Source: Planctomycetaceae bacterium (GTDB taxonomy: Bacteria; Planctomycetota; Planctomycetia; Planctomycetales; Planctomycetaceae). From it: a DNA stretch of 64,000 bases. The translations under genes were made by a program, and so were the position numbers. A model generated the notes under the pieces. It was not told the origin of the DNA. It made no database searches and saw only the letters and a list, made by a program, of their open reading frames with translations. The stretch lies in the NCBI GenBank assembly GCA_041398785.1, contig JAWKUA010000004.1:313703-377702 (forward strand). The letters are read 5' to 3'. Below are positions 46,001 to 54,409 of this stretch, in pieces. Position 1 is the first letter of the stretch. Each line of letters begins with the position of its first letter.

Positions 46001-46430
46001 TCTCGGCAATCGCGTGGTCGACGTCGATTGCGATGTCGACCGTATGAGTACCGCTGCGGGCAAAGTTGCCCACAAACGTCGCGAAGTACAGTCCTGTTCC
46101 CGGCTGGCCATGACCAAAGTTGACCGTGCGCGTGACGGGAACTCCTGCGACTGACACGTCGATGCGGTAGTTGGTGTCGGCGGGCAGATCTTCCGTCTGC
46201 CACGTCACCATAACTCCCAGTTGTTCCCCGACGGTGGGAGACGGTGCATCGACGAAATTGCCGTCCACCAGCTTCGCACTGACGAATGAAAGGTTCGCTG
46301 CGAGCAATGTGCGCAGTTCAAGCGACTCTGCCATCGCGGAATGCGGCAAACTTCGCCGCAGATTCCTGCGTTTCTTGCCCGGCCCGTTCGCGGCGCCGCA
46401 AAGGCTGTTCAGCCAGCGAGTCAAATGCAT
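40050..46430 (-). CDS. Giant surface protein: LEPR-XLL start, CARDB, M23 peptidase, beta-helix, C-type lectin, dockerin
   Basis: From the ATG at 46430 (AAAGG 8 bases upstream) the protein has 2126 residues. A LEPR-XLL-like motif, ESLELRTLLAANLS, lies at about 33-45. A CARDB-like domain follows. The M23 peptidase region (about 160-330) shows YDGHPGVDIS with the zinc His and Asp near 205 and GGPHLHFDVSHFG near 308, so the metal site looks intact. Then come beta-sandwich domains including a Calx-beta (about 730-830, SLSISDASISESGG). A long parallel beta-helix region follows, with repeats such as NLISGNAQDGVRIRG and NFIGVDAGGSTG. A C-type lectin domain lies inside it (about 1290-1400, TWLEAEAAAALLGTHLASVQ and WNDLPEFF). 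Fibronectin/Big-like domains come next, and a type I dockerin ends the chain (GDADGDGDVDLDDVQ, ADLNGDGIVSILDY). Confidence 0.93.
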   Translation of the reverse strand: MHLTRWLNSLCGAANGPGKKRRNLRRSLPHSAMAESLELRTLLAANLSFVSAKLVDGNFVDAPSPTVGEQLGVMVTWQTEDLPADTNYRIDVSVAGVPVTRTVNFGHGQPGTGLYFATFVGNFARSGTHTVDIAIDVDHAIAETDEGDNTGSFTFTTNPVPDLPQPFVFPLAGTSGVDWAIGNYLDLDPRAGTGADFRGGPFHYDGHPGVDISPANFAGIDRGIAVLAAADGVVTAVQDGNPDRESGFSPVNLPSNFITIDHGNGWQSRYFHVSRDSITVQPGDVVSRGQTIALMGSSGASAGLAGGPHLHFDVSHFGRLIETFLAPVQYYVASLPYQADAPPSILDIAVSNYNAFASPDPAERMSAVSEFSLLENDTAALTYNLSHLRDGDTVSVRWIAPDGSIAQTNGYTQSGIRRNGLDQWVLDDLVWKTRTGTWTVEVALAGVVNATTTFDVVAGRSAPELRVRQNGELILDGRTSAIPFPDVAAGAVEPTLDFVLENHGGSNLTLSGLELPAGFSLVGEFPAVVAADAAATFTVQLDSAEIGYKLGDIRFTTNDSSEADYNFPLEGFVTGTRPAGSPDLTFTGPAAVDYAAGGTPVAVLPEATLVDAGATTFGGSQLIAQRVSLANSLDGLAIRHEGTGSGQVGVSGSDISFSGTVVGSVAADTDRLLVTFNAVADLTAIQAVARAVVYSSADLLSTAPRTVSLEFVDTDNLSSGRLYREIVPGTPSLSLSISDASISESGGASHATVVRTGNTDRELVVTLSSNDLSEATVPTAVTIPAGQSSVEFTITGVDDPDLDGIQTVTITASAAGFEDVASSIVITDDEIATPFKVTNTSDSGPGSLRQAILDANTANEPAIITFAIPDTDGGLIDIDGGSGLVGEDADADTFRIMPTTVLPAINNVNGHPITIDATSQRALTGDTNPHGPEIELDGSGVAAPGSIGILITGDNVLVQGITVHSFTGTGILATASADAVQITGSYIGTDSTGRAARANGLFGVVFAGATNSRLGGPNPSDRNVVAGNAVHGVEISSGASGITLQNNFIGVDAGGSTGLGNGVLGVSIIDGANIAIVGGNVISGNGSGGILVTGTHGAYSRNVLVNENHIGTNAAGNLAVPNLGPGIDVASVADITIGGSSVVANLISGNAQDGVRIRGTGNRNVEVSGNLIGTDITGTADLGNGHNGVLAQATREVTIGGALPDKRNVISGNDFRGVLIFDNTYSSILQNNLIGTTISGHAPLPNSFEGVLVVVATDLVVESNTISGNGLQGILIDEAGYNPVVVEWPEAQGGNGHFYVVSPKRTWLEAEAAAALLGTHLASVQDAAENQFLVDQVLAVPSWIGLSDHETADFEWSSGEAVTFTNWGATEPNGGGLENHAEITLSGEWNDLPEFFDRPAILEFTAAPDLDALRAAFGDVTISDNLIGLGADGISGAGNGGAGLGIQRSSRVLVRGNTIAHNVGPGAAAFNSAELSFTGNHIGTTADEAGTAGNANHGLEIRNSSRVTVGGTTQAESNLIAANNGEGILVWDNSSDVVIAGNRLGSNGSATPGLGNAASGIRVSGASRVVIGGSELGAGNLISGNPVAGIRVTDNSQSVTVLGNSIHDNGGLGIDLNDDGPTLNDPSDGDSGSNQLQNYPWIDPLFGGETSITGSLNSTPSATFQIEVFANFASELYAQGESSLGKVSVTTDANGDATFQVAALVAGGVRYTATATDAFGNTSEFSPPVTAAEDGIAPTSRALRTTTVFPTTAEFPIKILGSDNVGGSGIAEIEIYVSVNGGAWSLWQVVSATAGETSGSFETTVSFTGTSRSLYRFYTRAVDNAGNREPDPRRAQALFYLRDVDAPQSQVDSIEFDADSGLFTLGFSGTDIGGSIAWFDVYRSIDGAAPVRVARVRGPASGTVQVAGLPGTHTYRFYTIATDSSNLIEPDPGPLEDIVTTATYTPTLAPEIVAFDVQNQSEQRSYVTTLQLTFSAEDGLDELTTAAGTRIRLVSQGLNGTETSPVDLTSATFVRNGRTLTIHFGSSGLQVDGIYTLRLNVDNAGTGADEFEVSRRFHRLQGDADGDGDVDLDDVQLVRRAMIARTNDREADLNGDGIVSILDYLFAARNLGASLDPIEQRFDLDD

Positions 46431-46877
46431 ACTTGACGCCTTTCCGGTGTCTGATGCTGCATCCCCGCCCGTCGAGCGCGGATGTTGAATGGTCCTGCAA
46501 ACCAAAACGTGGTCCCGTCATTCGTTTTTTCTCTGTCGTTTTCTCCGCCGGGACGGAGTGCGTTTTCCGCAGGGGATTTCGGCTGCCGTTTGCCCCGGAC
46601 GACAATCGCCTCCGCAGGACGTCAGCCTTCTCTTGCACGCAGGGGCCTGGAAACCGAAGCCGGCTTGCTGTCCCTGTCCCGGATGTCCCGCCTGCCGTGA
46701 TTCGCGCAACCAGGCACGCCGAATTTTGGAACGGTCCGAAAGGCATATTTCCGCTAAGCTCGCAATTCCGGGAGCAGTGTGGGACAGAAGAATGACGCTG
46801 CCACGTTTTGTTCACAGAGTTTTGTTCCCGGCCCGGCGTGAAGCGGGAACCACAACACCTGGCTGTCGAGACGCACG
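46431..46877. other. Divergent intergenic region between the giant protein and the kinase
   Basis: The 447 bases must carry promoters for both flanking genes. No clear sites were recognised. Frames of 70-200 codons cross this region on both strands but overlap one another and lack protein-like features. A purine-rich stretch and a T-rich tract (cgttttttctctgtcgtttt at about 46524-46545) are the only compositional features noticed. Confidence 0.4.
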
Positions 46878-49817
46878 ATGACTCGCCGCAATTGTCTGAC
46901 AGAACAGCAAATGCTGGACTACTCGAGTGGCGCATTGCCTGCAGACGACGCCGAGCAGGTGGCCGCTCACCTGGAATCCTGTGCAGAATGCAGTCTGGCC
47001 GTCGAACGGCTGGACACCGCCACCGACTGGCTTATCGAAGCACTCAAGCGGCCACTTTCAGACGAGGACAGACAGTTCACCGGCGAAGCGGCGTTCACGG
47101 CGGCCGTCGATGCCGTGTCGGCCCTTCCCGTCCATCCCGGTGTCATCGAACACGCGGCGGCTCGGACTGCAGCGGATTCGGCCCCGTTGCCGGTGCAGGT
47201 CGGTGCCCAGATCCGGGACTACGAAATCCTGGACGTGCTGGGCCGCGGCGGAATGGGTGTTGTCTTCCGAGCCAGACACATGAGGCTGGGACGCATCGTC
47301 GCGATCAAGCTGCTGTCGCCGGCTGAACTCACGATCCCTCAGATGGTGGAACGCTTCAATCGGGAAATGCAGGCGGTCGGTCGCGTGGATCATCCGAACA
47401 TCGTGCGAGCCTACGACGCCGGTCAGGCCGACGGACTGCATTATCTCGCGATGGAACTGGTCGACGGCTGCGATCTTGCGGCCCTGCTGCGGCATCTCGG
47501 TCCTCTCGCCAGCGCAGACGCCTGCGAACTGATTCGCCAGGCGGCTGTCGGGCTGCAGCACGCTTACGAAAACAGCCTTGTCCATCGTGACCTGAAGCCC
47601 GCGAACCTGATGCTGACGCGCGATGGCCAGGTGAAAATTCTTGATCTTGGACTTGCTCGGCTGCAGACAACGCCACCGGAGCACCATTCCGGCCTGACCC
47701 TGACGGGGCAGCTCATGGGGACACTCGACTATATGTCGCCCGAACAGGCCGACAACACACGCGACGTCGATGTCCGCGCCGACATCTACAGCCTGGGAGC
47801 AACACTGTTCGCGCTGCTGACGGGCCGGGCACCGTTTGCCGGGCCTCAATACGATTCCATGATGAAGAAAGTTGTCGCACTCAGTACTGAAGCCGCGAGT
47901 CGCGTCGACGCGCTTCGATCAGAGATTCCGCCGGAACTCACAGAAATCGTCGCAAGGGCGCTGCACCGGGATCCGGAACAACGGTTCCAGATTCCTCGGG
48001 AACTCGCATCCGCTCTGGTTCCATTCTGTGCCGGCCACAACTGCGCAGACCTTGTGAGTATTTTGGCTGCCACCCCGCAGGAAGTCCGTCCCGCGCCGAT
48101 GGAATTCTCCACGGCCAGCGCCGCTCACGTTTCCGCGCAAACGGTCATCGATACAGCGGCCCCGGCCCATTCACGGGCCGAATCCCCTGCTGCCGCATCA
48201 GACGGCGTCAGCAAAATCGGCGCATGCGCTGCGGAAAACGCTGACTCAACTTCAACCTCCGCCCGCCAACGCCGCCGGATGCGAGTTTGCTTTCTTACTG
48301 TCTGTGCCGGAGTTTCCGGATTGTTGGCAATCCTGTTCGGTGGCCAACTGCTGCGGATCGCGACCGACCGAGGCCTGCTGCTGATCGATGCCGACGCCAG
48401 TGCCCTCGAAGTCACGATTCTCCGCGGCGACGAGACCCGGCCGATCGTCATCCGTGACCGCGCCACGGATCGGAAATATACGCTTGATTCCGGAGACGAT
48501 TATCGGATCGTCGTTACCGAACTGTCCACTGGCCATGTCTTCCGAACCGACCGCCTGGCAATCGAACGTGGCGGCAGGAAGGTTCTCGAAGTGCAGTTTG
48601 CCCCGCTGCCGGCGGAAACCACCGCCGATCCTCAGATCCCGGACCAACGAACACAGGTGGCAGACAATGCAGGTGAACCGGTATCCCCGTTGACCGCCGA
48701 GCCGCCAACGCTTGACGACTGGCTCACTGACCGCGAAATCATCACGGTCGCAAAGGATGGAAGCGGCGACTACGACGCGATTCGGGAGGCTTTCGAACAC
48801 ATTCGCGACGGACAAGTGGTCGAGGTCACGGACACGGGACCATACGACGAAGCGCTGCCGATCAATCTTGCCGGTCCGTCGGAGACAGGGCTCATCACAC
48901 GTCGTTCAACCGTGCTGCGGCTGAGTCCACAGTCAGACCAGCCGCTGCGCGTACACGGTGCCGGATCGGTATCCTTTCGGCTCAGCGGATTTGTGATCGT
49001 TTCGCCTGAAGGCTCACGCCGGGATTCGGCCGACTTCCTGTTGCTGGACTGGTGCGACGGCGTGGTGCTGGAAAACTGCGTATTCATCAGCGAAGGACCG
49101 CCCGCGCCGGCACCGCGAGTTTCAATGTATGGTGAGTCCGGGACCGGCCGACCGATTTGTGTGCGGGAAAACATCGGGCACGTGTGCATTCGCATCGCTG
49201 CGGAATCCGCTGGCCCCGTCATTGTCGCGCGAAACGTTCTGGTGTCCGGAAGTCCGCTGCCGGAATCGATTTCCATTGGTAAGTCGGCGAAGTCCTTTCG
49301 GTCCGTTGTCATTACGCACAATGTGCTCCACGGCAGTACCGGCGTTCACATCCTGATGCAGCAGTTCGCCGAGACCGACATTCCCGTCAGAATTACGAAT
49401 AATACCTTCACAATTCTCGGTACCCGTGCCGGCTTTGATCAGGGAATTCCAGGTCCCGACGTTGTCATCGCCGACAATCTATTCGGCTGGAACCTGTGGT
49501 TTGGAGCCCCTGACTTCGCCGTCCGCACCGCGGCTTTCAACGGCTGGACACGCACAAACAATCTTTACCTGTTCGGTCAGGACAACGTTGGGGCACCAAT
49601 GAGTGATGGGGAAACCGAATTGCCCGCGAACGGCACTTCCGTGTTTCTTTCAACGGACTTGACCGACCGCAACTTCGCCCGCCTGCGAAACGACCTTGTG
49701 GCCGGTCCGGCGGACGGCCCGGCGTCAGTCAGTCTGATGGCGGCAGGAGCCGTGCCGCCAGGCCCTGCACCTGCTGAAGGCGACTGGCTCACGCGGCTGC
49801 TGGAGCGTCTCGAGTGA
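46878..49817 (+). CDS. Ser/Thr protein kinase with N-terminal zinc finger and C-terminal beta-helix
   Basis: The 979-residue protein begins with an anti-sigma-type zinc finger (MLDYSSGALPADDAEQVAAH, then HLESCAECSL, His-x3-Cys-x2-Cys). The PknB-like kinase domain follows: VLGRGGMGVVFRARHMRLGR, VAIKLL, the catalytic loop VHRDLKPANLML with Asp238, LDLGLARL in place of DFG, and MSPEQADNTRDVDVRADIYS. One membrane segment lies at about 470-493. The outer part starts with a small beta domain and then a pectate-lyase-like beta-helix (TVAKDGSGDYDAIREAFEHI). The topology suggests outside sensing and cytoplasmic signalling. The next gene is an ECF sigma factor, which the zinc finger may bind. Confidence 0.92.
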   Translation: MTRRNCLTEQQMLDYSSGALPADDAEQVAAHLESCAECSLAVERLDTATDWLIEALKRPLSDEDRQFTGEAAFTAAVDAVSALPVHPGVIEHAAARTAADSAPLPVQVGAQIRDYEILDVLGRGGMGVVFRARHMRLGRIVAIKLLSPAELTIPQMVERFNREMQAVGRVDHPNIVRAYDAGQADGLHYLAMELVDGCDLAALLRHLGPLASADACELIRQAAVGLQHAYENSLVHRDLKPANLMLTRDGQVKILDLGLARLQTTPPEHHSGLTLTGQLMGTLDYMSPEQADNTRDVDVRADIYSLGATLFALLTGRAPFAGPQYDSMMKKVVALSTEAASRVDALRSEIPPELTEIVARALHRDPEQRFQIPRELASALVPFCAGHNCADLVSILAATPQEVRPAPMEFSTASAAHVSAQTVIDTAAPAHSRAESPAAASDGVSKIGACAAENADSTSTSARQRRRMRVCFLTVCAGVSGLLAILFGGQLLRIATDRGLLLIDADASALEVTILRGDETRPIVIRDRATDRKYTLDSGDDYRIVVTELSTGHVFRTDRLAIERGGRKVLEVQFAPLPAETTADPQIPDQRTQVADNAGEPVSPLTAEPPTLDDWLTDREIITVAKDGSGDYDAIREAFEHIRDGQVVEVTDTGPYDEALPINLAGPSETGLITRRSTVLRLSPQSDQPLRVHGAGSVSFRLSGFVIVSPEGSRRDSADFLLLDWCDGVVLENCVFISEGPPAPAPRVSMYGESGTGRPICVRENIGHVCIRIAAESAGPVIVARNVLVSGSPLPESISIGKSAKSFRSVVITHNVLHGSTGVHILMQQFAETDIPVRITNNTFTILGTRAGFDQGIPGPDVVIADNLFGWNLWFGAPDFAVRTAAFNGWTRTNNLYLFGQDNVGAPMSDGETELPANGTSVFLSTDLTDRNFARLRNDLVAGPADGPASVSLMAAGAVPPGPAPAEGDWLTRLLERLE

Positions 49818-50082
49818 TGTCACGAATTTCGGCGCGGTCCCGCAAGTACAAATCGGCGTCCGTCTGCCAGTGGCAAGCGACGCACGCCGGGCTGCAATTC
49901 TTCCACTGCGGATGCGTCGCACATATTTTCCGCAGGACCCCGATTTCGGGCCGAGGTGTTTTTCCGGATGCGACGGAAACGGTTCGGCATAATCACGGCG
50001 GACCGCATTCAGGGCCGCTTGCCTGTTCGCGGCTGGTCACGCTCCCGTTGACACAGACATCCTGCTGCACACGGACTTTTTG
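49818..50082. other. Intergenic region between kinase and sigma factor
   Basis: The 265 bases hold no gene. The sequence just before the sigma factor (cacacggactttttg) contains its start region but no clear ribosome site. A separate promoter for the sigma factor is possible. Confidence 0.35.
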
Positions 50083-50691
50083 ATGAATCCGCCGGGGCAA
50101 GAAATTTCCGAATCGACGTCGACCAGCCTTCTGTGTCGGGTTGCCCGCGGTGACCAGCAGGCCTGGAAGGAGTTTGTCGGCATCTACAGTGCACTGATCT
50201 ATTCGAGGTGCCGGTCGCGAAACCTGTCGCCCGACGATTCCGCCGATGTACTTCAAAACGTGTTTATTCGAGTCCATCACTCGATTTCCCAGTTCCGTCG
50301 CGACAGGCCGGGGTACAGCTTTCGAAGATGGCTGAGAACCATCACACGAAACGCCATCGTCGATCTGCTGAGATTTCGTGCTCAGGATCCGGCACTTCTG
50401 GGGCCCAACACGCTTGCCGGCTGGTTCGGCCGCGAAGGCGACTTTCTGGATGACGAGGCCACATTTTCGGTCAGTGACGGCTCCACGGAACTTGTCGTTC
50501 GTCGGGCACTCGATGCGATCCGCGACGATTTCGAATTCACCACGTGGCAGGCGTTCTGGAGGACCGCAGTCGATGACCAGCCAGCGGTTCAGGTTGCCGA
50601 GGAACTGAATCTTAATCCCGGAACCGTTCGCCAGGCGAAATACAAGATTCTGCGCAGGTTGCGAGACGAACTGCAGGGGCTGTTTGACTGA
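50083..50691 (+). CDS. ECF-type RNA polymerase sigma factor
   Basis: The 202-residue protein has region 2 (LCRVARGDQQAWKEFVGIYS, LSPDDSADVLQNVFIRVHHS, FRRWLRTITRNAIVDLLRFR) and region 4 with a helix-turn-helix (QVAEELNLNPGTVRQAKYKI). It resembles the planctomycete ECF groups that lie next to protein kinases, where the kinase rather than a simple anti-sigma controls activity. The kinase immediately upstream carries a zinc finger, which supports a functional pair. The ATG at 50083 directly follows a possible TTG start. The hairpin array begins a few bases after its stop codon. Confidence 0.92.
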   Translation: MNPPGQEISESTSTSLLCRVARGDQQAWKEFVGIYSALIYSRCRSRNLSPDDSADVLQNVFIRVHHSISQFRRDRPGYSFRRWLRTITRNAIVDLLRFRAQDPALLGPNTLAGWFGREGDFLDDEATFSVSDGSTELVVRRALDAIRDDFEFTTWQAFWRTAVDDQPAVQVAEELNLNPGTVRQAKYKILRRLRDELQGLFD

Positions 50692-50699
50692 AGCCTCGC

Positions 50700-53105
50700 G
50701 TGGACGCCAGTGCCACCGTGTCCGGATGCTCAATGCGGCCACGTGACGGCGATCAACCGTCTCGACGTCCGGTTCAGCATACCTGGGGCGCTGCCCCAGG
50801 CCGGAGGAACATCTGGCCCGTTGGGCCGCAATCGCAATGCGCTCCGCCCGAACGCAACGACCGCCTCCACATTCCGCAACGCCACATTCCGCAACGCCAC
50901 GTGCCGGAACGCCATGCGATTCAGTCCCAACGGGACGTCCATTCTCCCAGCCTGGGACAACGTCCCAGGAAACGGCCCACAATCGCGATTCAGTCCCAAC
51001 GGGACGGCCGTTCATCCAGCCTGGCACACCGTGCCAGGTACCGGCCCGCACACGCGACGGAGTCCCAACGGGACGGCAGTTCGTTCTGGGATTCCGAAAC
51101 CACGCCATCACACCAGTCATCGCGGATCGTCACCCGATCGAAGGAATCGCAATCGCATTGCCGCGCAACCGCGCGGACGGGTCGCGCATAATTCCGACAC
51201 CGAATGACGTGCGAACGCGATGCGTGTCATCGGTTCGAACGGCCGTCCCGTTGGGACTCTGGGCGTTCTCGGCCGCATACCTGGGGCGATGCCCCAGGCT
51301 GGAGGAACGGCTGGCCCGTTGGGCCGGAATCGCAATGCGCTCCGCCCGAACGCAACGACCGCGTCCACATTCCGCAACGCCACATTCCGCAACACCACGT
51401 GCCGGAATGCCGTGTAATTCAGTCCCAACGGGACGCCCATTCTCCCAGCCTGGGACAACGTCCCAGGAAACGATCCGCAAACGCGATTCAGTCCCAACGG
51501 GACGGCCGTTCATCCAGCCTGGCACAGCGTGCCAGGTACCGGCCCACACGCGACGGAGTCCCAACGGGGACGGCAGTTCGTTCTGGGATTCCGAAACCAC
51601 GCCATCACACCAGTCATCGCGGATCGTCACCTGATCGAAGCTGAATCGCAAATCGCATTGCCGCAACCGCGGACGGACGCGCATAATTCCGACACCGAAT
51701 GACGCGAACGCGATGGTGTCATCGGTTCGAACGGTCGTCCCGCTGGGACTCTGGGCGTTCTGCCGTACATACCTGGGGCGATGCCCCAGGCTGGAGGAAC
51801 GGCTGGCTCGTTGCTGGAATCGCATGCGCTCTGCCCGAACGCAACGACCGCGTCCACATTCCGCAACGCCACATTCCGCAACACCACGTGCCGGAATGCC
51901 GTGTAATTCAGTCCCAACGGGACGCCCATTTCCCAGCCTGGGACAACGTCCCAGGAAACGATCCGCAAACGCGATTCAGTCCCAACGGGACGGTAAAGTT
52001 CGTTTTGGGATTCCGAAACCACGCCATCACACCAGTCATCGACTGGCACCCGATCGAAGGAATCGCACCGCATTGCTGCGCAACCGGCGCCGCGCGACAT
52101 GGCTCCGACACCGAATGACGTACGAGCCCGGTGCGTGTCATTGCCTGAACGGTCGTCCCGTTGGGACTTTATGTTTGTGGGCCGCATACTCCTCAAGGCG
52201 ATGCCCCAGGCTGGGCGAACGGTTGGCCCGTTGGGCCGGAAACGCATCGCGCTCGGCCGGAATTGCAACGACCGCGCCCAGATTCCGCAACGCCACGTTC
52301 CGCAACCTCATCGTGCCGGAATGCCGTGTGATTCAGTCCCAACGGGACGACATTTCCAGCCTGGGACAACGTCCCAGGAAACGGCCCACAAGTGATTCAG
52401 TCCCAACGGGACGATCGTTTGGTTTTCTTCGACACCACATGACGTGCGGGTGTGATGAATGTCATCGTTTTCGAACGGTCGTCCCGTTGGGACTTTTCAT
52501 TTCGTGTGGCCGCATTCCTGGGGCGATGCCCCAGGCTGGAGGAACGGCTGGCCCGTTGGGCCGGAATCGCAACGACCGCGTCCAGGTTCCCAGCCAACAT
52601 GCGATTCAGTCCCAACGGGACGCTCATTCGCCTAGCCTGGGACACCGTCCCAGGAAACGGGACGTAACGGCAAGAGTCCCAACGGGCCGCCCATTCTCCC
52701 AGCCTGGACAACGTCCCAGGAAACGATCCGCAAACGCGATTCAGTCCCAACGGACGGCTGTCGAATCAGCCCGCACAGCGTGCTGTAACGGGCTGCTGCC
52801 GTGCGACGGAGTCCCAACGGACGGTAGTTGTTTTTCCAACACGACATCGTGTGCGAACGCGATGCGTCAATGGTTTCGAACGGTCGTCCCGTTGGAGACC
52901 TTCTGTTTTGTGGACTGTGTTCCTGGGGCGATGCCCCAGGCTGGAGAAGCGGCTGGCCCGTTGGCCGGAATCGCATCGCGCTCGGCCCGAACGCATCGAC
53001 CGCGTCCATTCCGCAACGCCACATGCCGGAATGCCGTGTAATTCAGTCCCAACGGACGCCCGTTCGTCCAGCCTGGCACAATGTCCCGAGAAAGAGAGCG
53101 GACCT
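50700..53105. repeat. Six-unit tandem array of hairpin-bearing repeats
   Basis: Units of about 500 bases (shortening to about 320-420) repeat six times; cctggggcgatgccccagg or a variant of it occurs at about 50782, 51280, 51772, 52193, 52517 and 52922. Within a unit the order is: ccgtcccgttgggact, cctggggcgatgccccaggc, ggcccgttgggcc, three attccgcaacgccac-type repeats, ggaatgccgtg, cagtcccaacgggacg, cctgggacaacgtcccagg, cagtcccaacgggacg, cctggcacaccgtgccagg, gagtcccaacgggacg, a stretch with ccgaaaccacgccatcacac, then gacaccgaatgacg. The right-hand units lose bases, often one G from a run. The array has no coding potential that I accept. Confidence 0.9.
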
Positions 53106-53109
53106 GCTC

Positions 53110-54113
53110 AGATCCGAACCCGGCAGAATTTACCACTGCGCTGCCTGATCACTGTCGCTGCGCGATGCCAGCCCACGCCAGAGTTCGATATCGACGCTCT
53201 GGGGAACAGTCCGCGCCGAACCATCCAGCAGGATACGACAGTCCGGTCCTGTGCTGGCTTCGCGCACCAACGACTCATCATGGATGAGAAATTCAAACGG
53301 TAAGTTCGATCCTGCGGCGGGGCACCGATGCAGCGAGCAGTCCACCAGCCTGGAGTTGGGAGCCAGCACGTGGTTGCGGACGAATCGCTGAGCCCTTCGA
53401 ACGCGAAATTCGCCGGCACGATTGGTGTAAAACGTCCCGATTCCCATTGGCTACCTGGCATGCGGTGACGGCATCATCAGCGGATCGCACATTCGTATCG
53501 AACCCGAGTGCAACAGCGTCGCCCAGCCAGATATCGCGGGCTGGGTCGTACGCCTGCCCTGCCCCTGCAAATTACCCGTTCACTCATCGCGGCGGTCATC
53601 GAAAGTCCATCTGTGATTTCAGCGAGTCGTGTTGGCGTGCCGATGTCAGCGAATGTGAATGTCCGGATCCTGCGTCACTGTCGGTCGGACTGTGTCGCTG
53701 TCCGTACGTGGCATTACGACCTGAACAGGTTCGGTAATTGATGCCAACTGCGACGTCATCACTTGGGCAGTGAAATACGGGAAGCCGCTGGTCGATTGCC
53801 ACGTGATCGCCTTCAGAGACGATCGACTGATACAGCGGTGCCTGCTCAAGATATGGCAGAAGCTTGACCCGGAGCTGGCTCTCCGGAATGCGTAGCCAGG
53901 CATTCCTGGTAACGGTTCGTTGTCTGAGTGGAAGGTGCCCGTGCGTGTTTTCGTACTCGTGCAGTGCAAGGCCGAACTGCCGGAGGCGATTTAGCATTCA
54001 ACCCGCCGTGATGCATCCGCGCGGACATGACTGCGGGAATCGTGATGGCGAATCAATACTCCGATGATCGCCATGACGACCGTGAGTTCGACCATAAACG
54101 CCGCGCGCTGCAT
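53110..54113 (-). pseudogene. Pseudopilin-like DUF1559 gene with several frameshifts
   Basis: A prepilin-like start, MQRAAFMVELTVVMAIIGVL, is at 54113. After a frame change the DUF1559 hallmark LNRLRQFGLALHEYENTHGH continues, then LRVKLLPYLEQAPLYQSIV and RLPVFHCPSDD (53997-53700). Further fragments on the same strand at 53130-53450 read FYTNRAGEFRVRRAQRFVRN and SVDIELWRGLASRSDSDQAA. At least three indels are needed to join them. If these are sequencing errors, the gene is a normal DUF1559 protein of about 330 residues and the last member of the minus-strand cluster. If not, it is decayed. Confidence 0.7.
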
Positions 54114-54409
54114 TTGCAGGTTGCGACCTGTCGATCTTCCGGCACTCGCATCTGAAGCACCTGTCGGAAAAGTATCTGGAATGGCCAGCAGAAGCAGCCG
54201 ATGAGACTCAGGAGTCAGTGGCTGCTCATGGTTGGTTTTGTCCGCCGCTGCTGTGTCAGCGACGATTCCTGTGACAACGAGCGACAACGTCTCAATGACT
54301 TCCATCCTCCAGCAGAACGTCAAGCTCCGCAGTCCGTCGGAATGGTCCGCTCGTGATTGGCCGTTTCTTTCAGTTCACTGCCACACCTTGTCACTCACAG
54401 CAGTCGTCG

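Noticed and set aside
46505..46935. 205-codon minus-strand frame overlapping the kinase start and the divergent region
   Set aside because: It lacks a ribosome site, overlaps the giant protein start in another frame, and is Arg/Ser/Cys-rich without structure.
50837..53041. Open frames of 130-440 codons on both strands in the hairpin array
   Set aside because: They arise because the repeat unit has no stop in several frames. Their peptides are just the repeats translated (arrays rich in Arg, Pro, Ser and Trp), differ in frame between units, and have no ribosome sites.
50700..53105. CRISPR array
   Set aside because: The repeats are long (about 500 bases) with internal palindromes, there are no unique spacers of constant length, and no cas genes lie nearby.
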